From Emergomyces orientalis (lineage: Eukaryota; Ascomycota; Eurotiomycetes; Onygenales; Ajellomycetaceae): a stretch of DNA of 64,000 nt. The notes beneath the pieces were generated by a model. That model did no database searches. It saw nothing but the letters and a program-made list of their open reading frames with translations, and had not been told where the DNA came from. The number at the start of each line of letters is the position of its first letter. Position 1 is the first letter of the stretch. The DNA lies in contig MOWL01000088.1 of the NCBI GenBank assembly GCA_002110485.1, forward strand, positions 558,001-622,000. Reading direction: 5' to 3'. Below, piece after piece: positions 1 through 11,798 of this stretch. The translations under genes were made by a program, and so were the position numbers.

Positions 1-114
1 TCAATCTACTAGAGTTGTTGTTGTTGAGTATTGGTAGACCCGGTTTTGAACGTTCGGCATGGCCGTGGCGTTTATTCCTTCGTAAACATCTCTAATGTGC
101 CGTGTTATCCACAG

Positions 115-215
115 GTGAACCTGGTATCCCAGGAACACCTCCTAGTTTGACTCGTGCCGGGCGGACTGAACTGTTCTTCTCATTGGAAAAGAGGATCGCG
201 GCCGTTAGAATTTAG
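115..215 (+). CDS. Possible terminal exon of a gene entering from the left
   Basis: After a plausible acceptor (ccacag ending at 114) a frame stays open for 33 codons to a TAG at 213-215. It begins with a glycine codon split by the intron, followed by EPGIPGTPPSLTRAGR and ending KRIAAVRI. The upstream exon cannot be placed within the first 114 bases, so there is no way to test frame continuity. No domain is recognisable. It could equally be a chance open stretch. Confidence 0.25.
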
Positions 216-2594
216 TTTGCTCAGATATTTGGGCCCAGGGTCCTCGTTTTCCGCCTAGAAACAAATATGTGCCGTGATACGTCATATGAAAATATACATA
301 ATGGAGGAGAGATGAAAGATGTAGGTGCAAAAAGTTTCAGAAATGCGTTTCTGGCTATTCTATCCCCAATTAGATATGGTACTGGAGACAGGAACGGGGG
401 AAACAACCAGTGATAATTGCGTGACGTTAAGGGTCTTGATTATTTCAGGAATACCTGCTCAAAATCAGGGCTAGCTCGTCCTCTGTGGCAGCGCCTTCAA
501 TGATTTGATACCAGAAACACACAATGCCACATGTAACAAAGATATTCTACTGTATAGGAAGCCGCATACGCCTCTGCAGCTAAGAAACAAAAAATTGTTG
601 TGTCTTTGTGTTTGGGAGGCGGTTGGTTTCGGGTAATAATTTAACTGCACCTGTCTGCTGACTGCCGAGACCATTGACTGTGGTCAGAGCAATGAAGAAG
701 TTCTTAACAGGCGTTTCTGATCTATCCGATGTCTGCCGTGCAAATTTTGATTTGTCTTTAGGTTGGAGTTGGCATGCAGTGGCTCGCAATGAGTTGGTCG
801 AACTGCTTCTGTCAGACCGCTCACACGAAATGGGTGTAAGAAAATATCTTCCTGGCTCATGCCAGGCGGCCAAAATCTCCCAAAATGGTCGTTTCTAGCT
901 CTATCGTGCGCTGCGTTTCAAGGTCGAGGGTTTAATCTTCTAATTACCCAGGTCACATTGCGTCCCAGTCTTTTTCGATTGGGCCGTGATTGAAATATCT
1001 ATATGCGTTAGAAAATTCGGGTTTGCGAGGGGTCCATATACATGCACCAGATGGGGTTGCTGTCGGGATGCTCCGCATAGTGGGGTTGGGCAAATAGAGC
1101 AGGTATGGAGTTGTTATCGGACTTAAACGAGATTTGAAGCTAACTAGGTCCGACTAGCATATAATTCCGACAATCAACAGCTGATTGGTCGGACTCGCAG
1201 GAAAACTTTTATCTCGGCTGCTTGAGTTGCTCAGTCACCCTGCTCTTTGCCTACACCAGGGCAACTAAATATGAAGTGCCCCGAGCATGGAAGATGTGGG
1301 ATTATGAATGAATGATGTGAAAAAACGCTGCATCGTGCAAAAACGAATCCCTTGACCCTCAATACGGTTAAAAAACCCGCCACCTGGGCGAATCGTTCCT
1401 CCATGTCACATTTTACATTTCGATCTACACTGGTTCCCAACCAGCCACTGCATGTCGCGCACACGTGGAAAGCCGCCAATGAAAGGCTTCATAGCCCAAA
1501 TAAATGGAGTATTCGCCGCGTGGTTTGAAGTTTCTCCCAAAAAACGAACCACCAAATCGTCCGGGCACTTTGACCACTGGAGAGGCATGAATAAAACATC
1601 TCGAAATCCTCACCTCAGCACTGAATTTAACCTGGAGCCTAAAAGTGTTTTATCTCCGCCATTGGCCAATTGGAACAAGGGCACGGTGTGAACCTTAGCG
1701 TAGTTCGGCAACCGAAGTTTCCGAGTTACGCCAAATCAGTGAAGGACGGTGTGTGTGTACTCTGAAGAAAGCAGGTGGATTGATTTTTCCTCTTCGGCTT
1801 CTGGATAGGCCGTAGTTATCTGATTGAAAATAAGATTGTTAGCCGGGCTAAGCTTTTTTAGAGACTGGGCTCCCTTTCCTAAGCCACGTACCCAAAGCCG
1901 AAGCAGATGATACATGTCCAGTAGCATGGCCGTGAACTGGCCATTTTCTGATTTTGGCTCTAGTATCACTTTTAGGCGAATTCTCACCAAATAGGTCCCG
2001 TATTTATGTTGGGGTTTTCCGGAAACCGGTCTCCCGAGCAGATCGGATCAATAAGCAAAGCATCTAGAATTCTCAACAATGTCTGCCGAGGATGGGAACC
2101 TGACCCAAATACTTTTTTTGCTGCGGTTTTCGCCCCTCAGTAAAATATTAGTCACAGTTATTGGAATAATCAAGCTTTTCTGGGATCGTGGTTTGAAACT
2201 TTTTTCCATCTTCAAAATCTTCCCTCGTTATATCTGACTTTCTAATATTAATATATGGCTTAATTGGGACAAGGCGGCTGCTTGTTATATATGATTGTTT
2301 CCTTTTATTATGGTTTCAATTTTGAATCGCAGAGATCGTGAGAAGAATTCTTTAAGGGTTGCTTGCTGGCCGCGGGTCGAATAGTATCTGAAGCTGTTTT
2401 CAGTTTTTATTTTCCTATTTATTCGCCCTTGATATTAGCATATTCATTATTTTTTCACCAATCATCCTGTCTATAGTTATTAGTTAATTCACAGACCATT
2501 TTGCGCACCACCCCCAGCGTATTTAGTGTTTGATTGCTGCATATGATTTGTTGCAGAGAAAAGATTGAAAGAGATCTTTGCTTCCGAGGCAAAC
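216..2594. other. Intergenic, no supported gene
   Basis: Open frames here are short, overlap on both strands and have no splice partners or recognisable motifs. The last 400 bases before the MFS start are AT-rich and presumably carry its promoter. No repeat or RNA gene was seen. Confidence 0.6.
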
Positions 2595-4915
2595 ATGGGG
2601 ATTCTCGAAGCAGAGTACACGCCCGATAGTCCTGCCACGATACAAGCGGTCCATGGCCCGATCATGGAGAAGGAATTCGATTCTGGAAAACCTGCAGGCA
2701 GGGGAGTGCTCGACACAAACGCAAATGGGACGGAAAACGGAAACCGGGGGCAGGACGACACTGGATCAGATAGCCCTGCGACTCCTAAATCAGAGGAGAA
2801 TGATTCAACGACGGCTGCGACAGATAATCGCCCGGCGCAGAGTGAGAAAATGACCAAGAAGCAGATCATTGTGGTCATGTTCGCTCTCTGTGTGAGTGGA
2901 TTCCCCCGAATCTTCAAGAGAGCCACATTTCTTCTGGTTTTTCATGGAAGTGAAAAATGGAGGATACAAGACTTTTGGAAGCTGACGCATGTTTGGATGT
3001 ATAATAGATCGCTTTATTTCTCGCTGCTCTTGACATGGTTAGCCATCATCTTCCCCTTCTTCTGGGCATGTATATATTAACTCCATAATAGTCAATTATA
3101 GCCACCGCTCTCCCTACAATTGCCAGCCAGTTCAACGCCTCTGAAAGCGGCTATTCATGGATGGCATCATCCTACCTCCTCGGCAATGCAGCAGTCATTC
3201 CTCTCTGGGGTAAACTGAGTGATATCTGGGGTCGCAAACCTATCATTGTCGTCGCAAACATCCTGTTTCTGCTTTCGAGCCTGATGTGCGCTCTGGCACC
3301 GAATACAGCAACATTGATTGCTGGAAGAGCCATTCAAGGAGTTGGTGGCGGAGGCTTGGTTTTGCTTGGACAGATTTGTGTGGGTGATCTATTTAGTCAG
3401 AGGTGTGTATGCGCATTTATCTCTTTTTCATGTTCTGTATTTTTCCCTTGTCATATTCTATCCCATTGGATCACTTCGTGGTTGCAAAAATGAAATAATC
3501 CGTTTGCTGAATTGAGAAATTCGAAAAATTGATAGAGATCGTCCAATATATTATGCGATGTTCGGAATGACATGGGCTATCGCAGGGTCCTTGGGTCCCG
3601 TTGTGGGTGGCATATTTACGGAGAAAGTGACATGGAGATGGTGTTTCTATATCAACCGTTAGTTTTCCCCCCCTCCCCCGGACCCCAAACCGCATTAATC
3701 CCGAAGCACAAATAATGCCCAATCCCCATACCAATTCCTAACATTTTCTTCCCTTCACAAGTCCCATTCGGTGGCGTGGCCCTCGCAACCCTCCTCATCT
3801 GGCTTAAAATCGACACCCCCAAAACCCCACTCATCGCCGGCCTGCGCACAATTGACTGGCTAGGTACCATAGTCGTCATCGGCGGAACTCTAATGTTCCT
3901 TTTCGGCCTCGAATTCGGCGGCATATCATTTCCCTGGAAGTCCCCAATGGTGATTTGCCTCATAGTTTTCGGCGCCGTCACCCTGGGACTTTTCGTTCTC
4001 ATAGAACGTAAAGTGGCCAAGTATCCCATCCTGCCGATGGCCCTATTCGCGGACCCGAGCAACGTCTTCACCTTATTACTAAACTGGTCGCACGCATCTA
4101 ACTTCATTGCCGGCTCATTCTTTCTCCCACTCTACTTCCAAACCGTCCTCGGCACGTCCCCCATAATGAGTGGAGTGTATATTCTCCCCCAGGTAGTCTC
4201 CCTATCCGTCGTTTCTTTCGTCATCGGCTTCGTCATCCGCAAGACGGGCACATATGTCGAATACATCAGATTGGGCATGCTCATCATGACGCTTGGTACT
4301 GGCTTGTATATCGATTTCAAACCATATATATCTTGGCCGCGGCTGATCATATACCAAACCATTGCCGGTATCGGGACCGGCCCGAATTTCCAATCCCCCT
4401 TACTTGCTCTGCAATCACGAATCCCCCAATCAGAAGTATCAACCGCGACATCAACGCACTCGTTTATCAGACAGCTCTCGACCGCCTCCTCTGTTGTGCT
4501 GGGTGGAGTAGTCTATCAAAACGTCCTCAAACAATCGGCATCAAAGTTGTTGGCTGCACTCGGCCCAGAGCTCACGGATACATTCCTGCGCAATTTCGCT
4601 GGGTCTCGGGCGGAAAGTTTAGCCGCATTAACTCAGACGCAGCGAGATATAGTGTTAGATATTTACAACGTCGCGTTTAGCCGTGTATGGATTTTCTACA
4701 CTGCTATTGGTGCATTAGGTTGCGTGTTCAGCTTTTTCATCCGGAAGAAGGAACTTAGTCGTGATCATGAGGTTACTAAGACTGGTCTAGAAGCCCAGGA
4801 GGATGCGAGACAGGCCCGGATAACTGCAAAGCGTGAGAGAAAGGAGAAGAAGCTGCAAGAGAAGGAGGGGAATGGGAGTGGCAGTGGGAACGAAGTAATG
4901 AAGGAGACTGTTTAG
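2595..4915 (+). CDS. MFS multidrug/toxin efflux transporter (DHA2-like, 14 TM)
   Basis: Exons 2595-2891, 3008-3037, 3092-3402, 3536-3657 and 3762-4915 join in frame to about 637 residues. The start has A at -3 and G at +4. A hydrophilic Asp/Ser/Thr-rich tail of about 90 residues precedes TM1. Seen: the TM1 motif LDMSIIATALPTIASQF (residues ~107-123, joined across intron 2), MFS motif A GKLSDIWGRKP (~149-159), and the antiporter motif C GSLGPVVGG (~230-238) followed by WRWCFYINLPFGG, typical of 14-TM drug:H+ antiporters. The C-terminus is a cytosolic Arg/Lys/Glu-rich tail. By family it should sit in the plasma or vacuolar membrane and export small hydrophobic compounds (relatives of aflatoxin pump AflT and TOXA). 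No biosynthetic genes flank it, so the substrate cannot be inferred. Exon 2 is only 30 nt. Confidence 0.92.
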
Positions 4916-6172
4916 TTTGCGATGTCTTGAGCAGCAGGTCCCTTCGTCTTTGCGGTCCATCCTTTTTTTCTTTCTGTGCTGTTGTATATAGACATATACC
5001 CCTTCCGCATATTTCTGCACCTCTTTTGTCCAAAAGTGTCGTATGAACATAGAGTTCTGTGCTTTATCCGATCTTCATATTATTTTCGGTGTATGGGTAA
5101 CTCGCTGGCTATCTTGTCGCGTTTGTCGCGTACACACCAACAGCCACGGGATTTTCATCGCCATATGGTTTTCTCTCCTGCGATCATAGGATGTTGGTCA
5201 GCGACAACGAAACCTTCCATCCCCTCTCACATACGCGATTTTCTTTTTCAATTTTGGTGTTCATGTTTCTGCCCAGAACAAGAGCGGGAATATGGGGATG
5301 AGAAGGACATTTTCTTAGGTAGGGACATACATCCACAAAAGGAGCTAGGGTTGTCTCTGGAGCCATTATAAAAAGGAGTTTGCATAGTTAAAAGGGCCAT
5401 ATTTATAAATATAAACACAGAGGCTACATGATTATTTAGCATAAATACGAACAAATGAAAATTTGAAAAATACAATCACACATCTATTCCAATCCTTTGT
5501 GGTTTGTTGATGCCACGTCTAATGTTTTGGCCGGGATTCGGACAATCTCACTGTTCCGGAGTTCCAGAGAGCGGTTATGCCCTCAAATTTGAGCCTCAAG
5601 CTGAGCATATTTGTTTTTCCCTTCAAGAATCCAGATTTTAGGTTATTTAGAACTTTCGGGATCTGGCCTCTCATACAGCTACTGCTAACCACTCTGGCAT
5701 TGGTTGGGACATTTATTCAAAGCTCGACCCGATTGGTTTTAAATGGAGCGGGCAGAGGGAAAGAACATGTTTCCTCCACTCTGGCCTGCGGGGGTGGGAA
5801 TTAGAATGATAATGATGAGTATGTGACTTTGGCCTAGTGATTATTATTGAGCAGAAAGTGTTCTAAAAATTATCATTTTAAGGTGAAGGAGGTTTGTATA
5901 TGTCATGCACTGTTTTTATATATCTTTCTCCCCGTCTTTTTATCGTTATGCGCTTCGTCTAAGGTAGGAAATAATTTAAGCATTTAGAATTGGGGTGGAT
6001 ATATAAAGAAGAACCCAAAATGGACGAACTGAAAAAGTAGAAAAGAAAAAACCAAAAAAGTATTTGTGCCGCGGAAAAGAGGCACAATAACACTTTAAAA
6101 AGATCCAGTGATTAGGCATGTAGCTAATAACCATGGCGTACCGGGTCCATGCAATAGTTCCACAGTGATGCC
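4916..6172. other. Intergenic between convergent genes
   Basis: This separates the 3' ends of the MFS gene (+) and the EF-hand gene (-), so it should hold both 3' UTRs. Frames of 60-130 codons occur but show no motif, no splice continuity and strong overlap with antisense frames. A run of nine G lies near 6279, inside the last intron of the EF-hand gene. Confidence 0.6.
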
Positions 6173-7477
6173 TCATTCTCGAAGGCGTAAGCATTCTACG
6201 TCGTGGACAAGACCATGTTAGTATTCAGTATAATACCCAAGAGGTGGCACTAAGCCAAGTCTTAACCGCGAAAAGAGGGGGGGGGAATGAAAGAAAGATA
6301 AAAACTAACCAGTCAAAAACTCTTCAAAACCCAGCGTAATGTACCCATCCCTATCATCATCATACCTCTTAAATACATCCGTCATGCGCTTCAGTGTAAT
6401 GCACGCTTGCACAAACAGATCAAAGCTCATTCCGTTCTTCTGCCCGGGTATGGGTGTCACCCTAGCCCTCCCACGATTCTCAAACGTCGCAAAGATCATC
6501 CCCACAAACGGCGGACTAAGGGTATACCCAAACGCAATCAGAGCCTTGCTAAACTCCTGCAGGCTAATCCGGCCGCTATGATCCTCATCGAAGCGCTCAA
6601 AGAGTTCCCGCCACGCAGCCAGGAATCGCCACAGGGCAACGAACTCGTCGAACCCAACGCTACCAGACCCATCCTTGTCAAACATGCGGATCATCATCTT
6701 TACAGTGTACGCGTCAAAGGAGGTATAGTCTGCATTTACCAAAGCAGAGCCTAGTTCTATTTCAGACAGGGCGCCTGAGTTGGATGCATTGGCCGCGCGG
6801 AAGAGGGGGAAGAGTTCTTTGGGGTCGTCAGATTGTGGCATGCCGGGCCCGGACGGCTGGGGGCTTCGTGGGGGGCGGCAAGCTGGAGGAGGACGGTTCT
6901 GGGCGGGGTGAGCCGGAGGGGGGCCGAAGCCGTAGTTTTGAGGAGGTGGAGAGTAGAGTCGGCCGGTGGTATTGGAAGCAGGGGCACCTCTGCGATACTG
7001 TCCTGCGGCCGCTGTTACTGCCCCTGGTGGAACGACCCCGGGGCCCCCACCACTTCCTGCGCGGGCGTAGCTATGTTGTGCGGGTATTTGTGAATGAGGT
7101 TCTGGTTTCTGCGAAGGGGGCATGCGAGGCTGCTGGGGAAGTGGACCGTTTTTGGGCGGGGGCATAGGGGGGCGCTCTTGGTTTGAATCCTGTCGAGAGT
7201 TTATCGCGCCTAGCATTTGTGCAACCTAGGAACAGAAACGGGTATGTTAACGGTCAAGCCAACGAGTAAAAGATGATATTGGTAAACGTGAGATTGGAGA
7301 AGCTTTGCCTAGAGAGCGGAGTCATCTGTCAACGTACCTGCTCTGGCTCAGCGTGTCTGCAGGCCAATAACTGCTAATTAGTCTATGGTTTCCATGCAAA
7401 GGGGGCGGAGAGGAGGGGTGTAACGACAGCACGTACGCGGGGAGGGCATCGGGGTTGTATGCGCCTTTGTACGCCAT
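6173..7477 (-). CDS. PEF1: Penta-EF-hand (PEF) calcium-binding protein, peflin/ALG-2 type
   Basis: Exons on the minus strand are 7437-7477, 7338-7356, 6310-7225 and 6173-6195, giving 332 residues. The 19-nt second exon and the 23-nt last exon are supported by frame closure. The last intron has a perfect TACTAAC branch site before acgtag, and the product ends FEEFLTECLRLRE. The N-terminus (MAYKGAYNPDALPAH) leads into a Pro/Gln-rich tail to about residue 150. The calcium-binding PEF core follows: a degenerate first hand, then canonical loops DKDGSGSVGFDE (~203-214) and DEDHSGRISLQE (~233-244), and a late DDDRDGYITLGF hand. PEF proteins dimerise through EF5 and link calcium to ESCRT/COPII or budding functions; yeast Pef1 acts in polar growth and cation response. 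The gene is divergent from the ChaC gene. A single-exon model starting at 7216 would lose the conserved N-terminus. Confidence 0.92.
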
Positions 7478-8639
7478 GGTGGGAGAAGTATAGCAATCTC
7501 CGGCACGCAGAGAACTGGGAGTGAGAATGAATTTTTAAACACTCGCAAGTGGGTGATGGCCGCGATATTAATAACAGAAGAACGAAGTCTGCGTATGTTG
7601 TTTGTCCTCCTCTGGTTTCTGAAAGCGATGGGTATGTGGTGTAAGCAGAAATGACAGCCTGACGATGACGATATGCACGAGCTGGTGAATCTGTTAAGCC
7701 ACCCACCCCTTATCGTTAGCGGCTGCCAAGGCGTTTTTGTTCCCTTCGTTGGAGAATGCGCAATACGAAGCTGGCTGAAATCTCGTTTGGTTCAGAACAT
7801 CACTGGTTGCAAAACGATCGTGGCTATCAGTATGGTTTGACTTTTGCCCGCAATTGGCAGGAAACTTATCGGGATGTCCAGAACGTCGTTGCTGGGACCG
7901 GGCTGCTGCATGCCGGGGGAAACATTGATTCGCGATTGGAGTCGCTTGTTCACAAAGACATCATTGGGATGTGGATGCAGTTAGTTTAGGGGCGCATTTT
8001 ACCTAAGCATTTCAGCCCTAAGCCCTAAATATAGGCGTTGAAGGCAAGAATCAAAGCCGGGGAATATGTATGTTTGGGGGCAGGAAACAGAGTGCAGTTC
8101 CACATCCAGTACTTAGGCAGGCTATCATTGGTTTCCTGCTTAAGAGCCTCAACTTGGAGGCGGTATTTTTGGTAGACTGGCTTGCCTTAGTGTTTGGTGG
8201 TGGCTGAGGTTCCATAGTAAATGTTTTGGAGCCAGTGAACTTTTCCCTCCTAATCCAGACAGACACTTTGTCCTCCGTTGCATCAGCTTTGTAGGTAGTC
8301 GGTTAGTTAGCAGCGGAATGAAGAAGAATGAGTTACCAGATACCAATGTCCAGCTGGGTTTGATATAGTTGACTTCGTCGCTGTGGAGTTGAGTGCAAAA
8401 GCTGCAAACATCGAACCACCAAGATGCTGACAATCAATTGCGCCTTTCGCTCACAGAAACCCCTCAACACCTGCACATACAAATGTGTATATAGAGCCAT
8501 AGACAACACCCAGCATTTCCCTGCTGGTATTCCTTTCTTCTGTATAACTTTCGATATTTTTTTTTTTTCTTGTCATAGCGGAGTACATTTCCGGCGAAGC
8601 GATCGTCTAACTTATACGAATCGAAACGCCTCTCTCCCT
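7478..8639. other. Divergent promoter region between PEF1 and the ChaC gene
   Basis: This 1.16-kb head-to-head region must contain both promoters and 5' UTRs. A T-rich tract at 8561-8571 and CT-rich sequence lie just upstream of the ChaC start, as is common near fungal transcription starts. A 77-codon frame at 7756-7989 has no recognisable feature and was not called. Confidence 0.6.
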
Positions 8640-10225
8640 ATGCCACATTCTTCCATACCTGCCCCGAGCTCCTGGAAGAGCCATTTCCCCAACGGGGATC
8701 TCTGGGTCTTCGGCTACGGGTTCGTAAATACTTTTTCCGTATGCGGATGATTATTGAACATACAGTTTGCGTTTATATTACCCGCTTGTCTTTTTTGTTG
8801 GTTGCTTTCATTTGGTTTATCATTGCACCAAAATTCTCATCTCTGACGTCTAGTTTCTAGGAGTCTAATATGGAAGCCGCCTCCACACTATGGTATGGTT
8901 AATATTCTGATTTATGCCATGAGGGATGGCAGAAGGATCTGGAGCTCGAGACACAAAGCTTCTTCACCACACTCTTGCGTGGATTATGTTTCCCGTACCA
9001 ATAATACTGTGATCTATAAAAGTATATCTGGTAACCTCGTGACGCCATTTTTTCTAGATCAACGAGTCCTCGGCTACATAGAAGGCTATGTTCGACGGTT
9101 TTGGCAGGTATGTGTTTTGTCTACTTGGAAATGAACGGCTGCCCACCACGTATTATTTTTTGGGTTTCGTGAGGTAGAGCAGAGGGAACTAGGGAGCTGA
9201 CATCCTTGTTTGCTGATATTTTTAATCACTTGAAGGCGAGGTACGGCTATATTTTTAATTTTATTCAACAATCTTTCGAACTGCCTTGATATCCCATCAT
9301 CCCTTTTCCTCCCTTTGTTAAATTTTTTTTTTTAAAGAACTCGTTTCAGAGCTAAGAGGCCATCATCACTGATGTCCATTTTGCTCTTTAAAATAGCGGA
9401 GACCACAGAGGAACACCTGAATCGCCCGGACGGGTCGTCACTGTAATCGAGCAATCATTCTGGGAAACACTATCAGATCCAGTTAGTACTTTAAAAGAAA
9501 CCCAACCCCCTCCCCCTTTTCCTTTCCCCCCTACCAAGCAATTCACTTAATATATGCCCCCTCCTAAGCAATAACGACAGCAACGTGACATCCTACAATC
9601 CAACTCCAACCCTTCCACTGTCTGGGGAGCAGCCTACCACATCCCCGCCTCCCACGCGGAAGAAGTCCACGCCTACCTGGACGACAGAGAGATAGATGGC
9701 TACACCGTCCACTTCACCCCTTTCCATCCAGCGCCATCATCCGCCACTGCCACCACAAACTGCAGTAACAGTACTACTAACAATGACAACGCCACCACCA
9801 CCACCAACCCCCCAACCTCCCCCATAACCTGCATGGTCTACATCGGTCTCCCCACAAACGCGCAATTCCTCCGCAACCCTGCAGACCGCGACCCTGCCAA
9901 TGTCGCGCGCGTCATTAGCCAAAGCTGCGGTCAGAGCGGGGAGAATCGGGAGTATTTGTATTTGTTAGAGAAGGCGCTGGAAGGGCCGGATTTTGGTGGG
10001 GGGGTGAACGGGAACGGGGAAGGGGTAGGGGATGGAAAAGTTGCGGATAGCCATATCACTGATTTGGCGAAGAGGGTGAGGGCTATTGAAGGGAAGGAGG
10101 TTAGTGAGGTGGATCGGAGGAGGAGTGAGATTGTGCTGGAGCATTTGCCTGGGCCTGAGATGGGGAGAGAGGAAAGGGCGGTGCGGATGGAGGAGTTTGA
10201 GGGTGGGGAGGCGGAGGATTCTTAG
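8640..10225 (+). CDS. ChaC-type gamma-glutamylcyclotransferase (glutathione-degrading), splice anomaly
   Basis: Exons are 8640-8719, 8861-8892, 9058-9107, about 9392-9481 and 9581-10225 (about 298 residues). The joined start reads DLWVFGYGSLIWKPPPHYD, the ChaC substrate-binding signature, then GYIEGYVRRFWQ, DHRGTPESPGRVVTVIE, STVWGAAYHIPASHAEEV and YLDDREIDGY; the Glu of DRE matches the catalytic acid of the family. ChaC enzymes cleave cytosolic glutathione to 5-oxoproline and Cys-Gly. A Thr/Asn-rich insert (about 30 residues) and a Gly/Glu-rich C-terminal half extend the usual ~180-residue domain. Oddity: exon 3 ends in phase 0 (cag|gtatgt), but the only AG before exon 4 (9395-9396) puts DHRGTP out of frame. 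The family spacing FWQ-x3-DHRGTP would need exon 4 to begin at 9392, where AA, not AG, precedes. The copy may be non-functional, use another splice, or hold a sequence error. Confidence 0.87.
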
Positions 10226-11798
10226 GTGGGAGGGAGGGAGGCTGTGTGGATTTTGATCTTTGTGGTGGTAGATATTCAAGTGGATTCAGTCATGTGTGTT
10301 TTGTTGTAAAATTAGATACTTTAGATGCTCTGGAATTTTTGTACATGCATTTGACTTTGGTATGTAACGGAGATGTGAGGTGATTTAGTGGCCTTGGTTG
10401 GATGTATGCCATGTATAAACAAAGCTTTTAGACCTTCCATCACTCCAAGTCTACCAGCGTTTGCCTGCACATCTATCCTATCTTCTTCTCCCTATCCCAA
10501 GGATGTATCTTCGTAGATAGCTTCCTATACGCTAATCTCCCATACGTAACGAGCTTTCCTCTCAGTTATACTTCCACCCATTCGATATCTGCAGGTTACG
10601 ATACCCATTAAAACATATGCACACCGTATGATGGGTACAAAATCTTATGAACCCTGGAAAAGCAAAGCGCGAAAAAAGTAAAAATAGAAAAGGGACGAAA
10701 TTTAGTAGGAACTTTTTGCCAGTCCTTCGGTCCGCGCAGAAACATCGTAACTTCGCATAACATTAAAAAAGATGAGGCTAGCTAGGATCGAATAGAGGGC
10801 ATAATAGAGCAGGATCAGAAACTGGAACAAGACAGAAACAAAATAAAATGCAAACACATTTCCTTCTTTTTGCCCATTCAATTTTTTGTTTTTCAGTCGA
10901 TCAAATTTCGTCAGTTTCGATTTCACTTCCGTCTCTTACAAACAAGGGAAGAGGGGAAAATAAGAAGCAGATGAAGAAAAGAAAGCAAAACCAAATTCAG
11001 CCACGGGAAAGAAGCAAAAAATAGTACATGCGTGCTCAAAATGTAGAATCAGTCAAGTTAGGGGGCCAAGGTTAGACGGTGGGACGTGTTGTGCAGTGTT
11101 TCATTGACATCAGAAAGAGCGGAAACAGGAGGATAGAAGAGAGTTAGGATGGAAGAAGAAAACAGTTAAGCAAAAGGATTAGCTAGCCGGTTGTTGAGGA
11201 GCGGAGAAGGTGTGGGAGGGGTGGGAAGGGATGAAACGGATAAAACGCACGAGACAGCAATGGGAAGACGGAAAAAAGCAAAAACGGATTAAATTGAACC
11301 CGCAAACATATGAAGTCCACCGCCAGAGACCAATGGTTGCCATTAGTTCGGAAAAAAATAACAAGCTAGGAGCTGCAAACGAGTCTGGTTGTTTTAATAG
11401 AAACTACAGCACAGATGGGAATTTGGATGCAATGTGGAAGGTAGATGTCAAGTATCGCCGGTAAAGGGAACTAGAAAACAGAAGGAAAAAAAATTCGATG
11501 CCAATTACATGGTATAGAGCGGGATGAAAGAGCCTGGAGAAGTAATTAAATAGAAGAATAATGAATCGAGGGGTACATGTTCCATAATATCCCCATTTTC
11601 TTTTAATCGTTTTGGTCGTGGCTCGTTGACTGCTGTCTCATGTTCTCATACTTCTTTTATCGTCGACACCTTAAAGAAACTGATGTGCAGGGATTGGGGT
11701 GCGTGAGAGGTACTTCGGGGTATAAAAGGGGTTTGACGTTAGCTTGGGAAAAAAATTGCTGTCTCCGAACGTGTGCGCTTAATCGTAATTGTTTATGC
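10226..11798. other. Intergenic between convergent genes
   Basis: This is 3' flanking sequence of the ChaC gene (+) and of the glycine-rich RNA-binding gene (-). The GRP side (about 10640-11600) is A-rich on the plus strand, that is U-rich in the GRP transcript sense, consistent with a long 3' UTR. No frame shows protein-like content. Confidence 0.6.

Noticed and set aside
7756..7989. 77-codon ATG frame in the PEF1/ChaC promoter region
   Set aside because: Isolated, no motif, no neighbouring exon, and it would lie inside a shared promoter.
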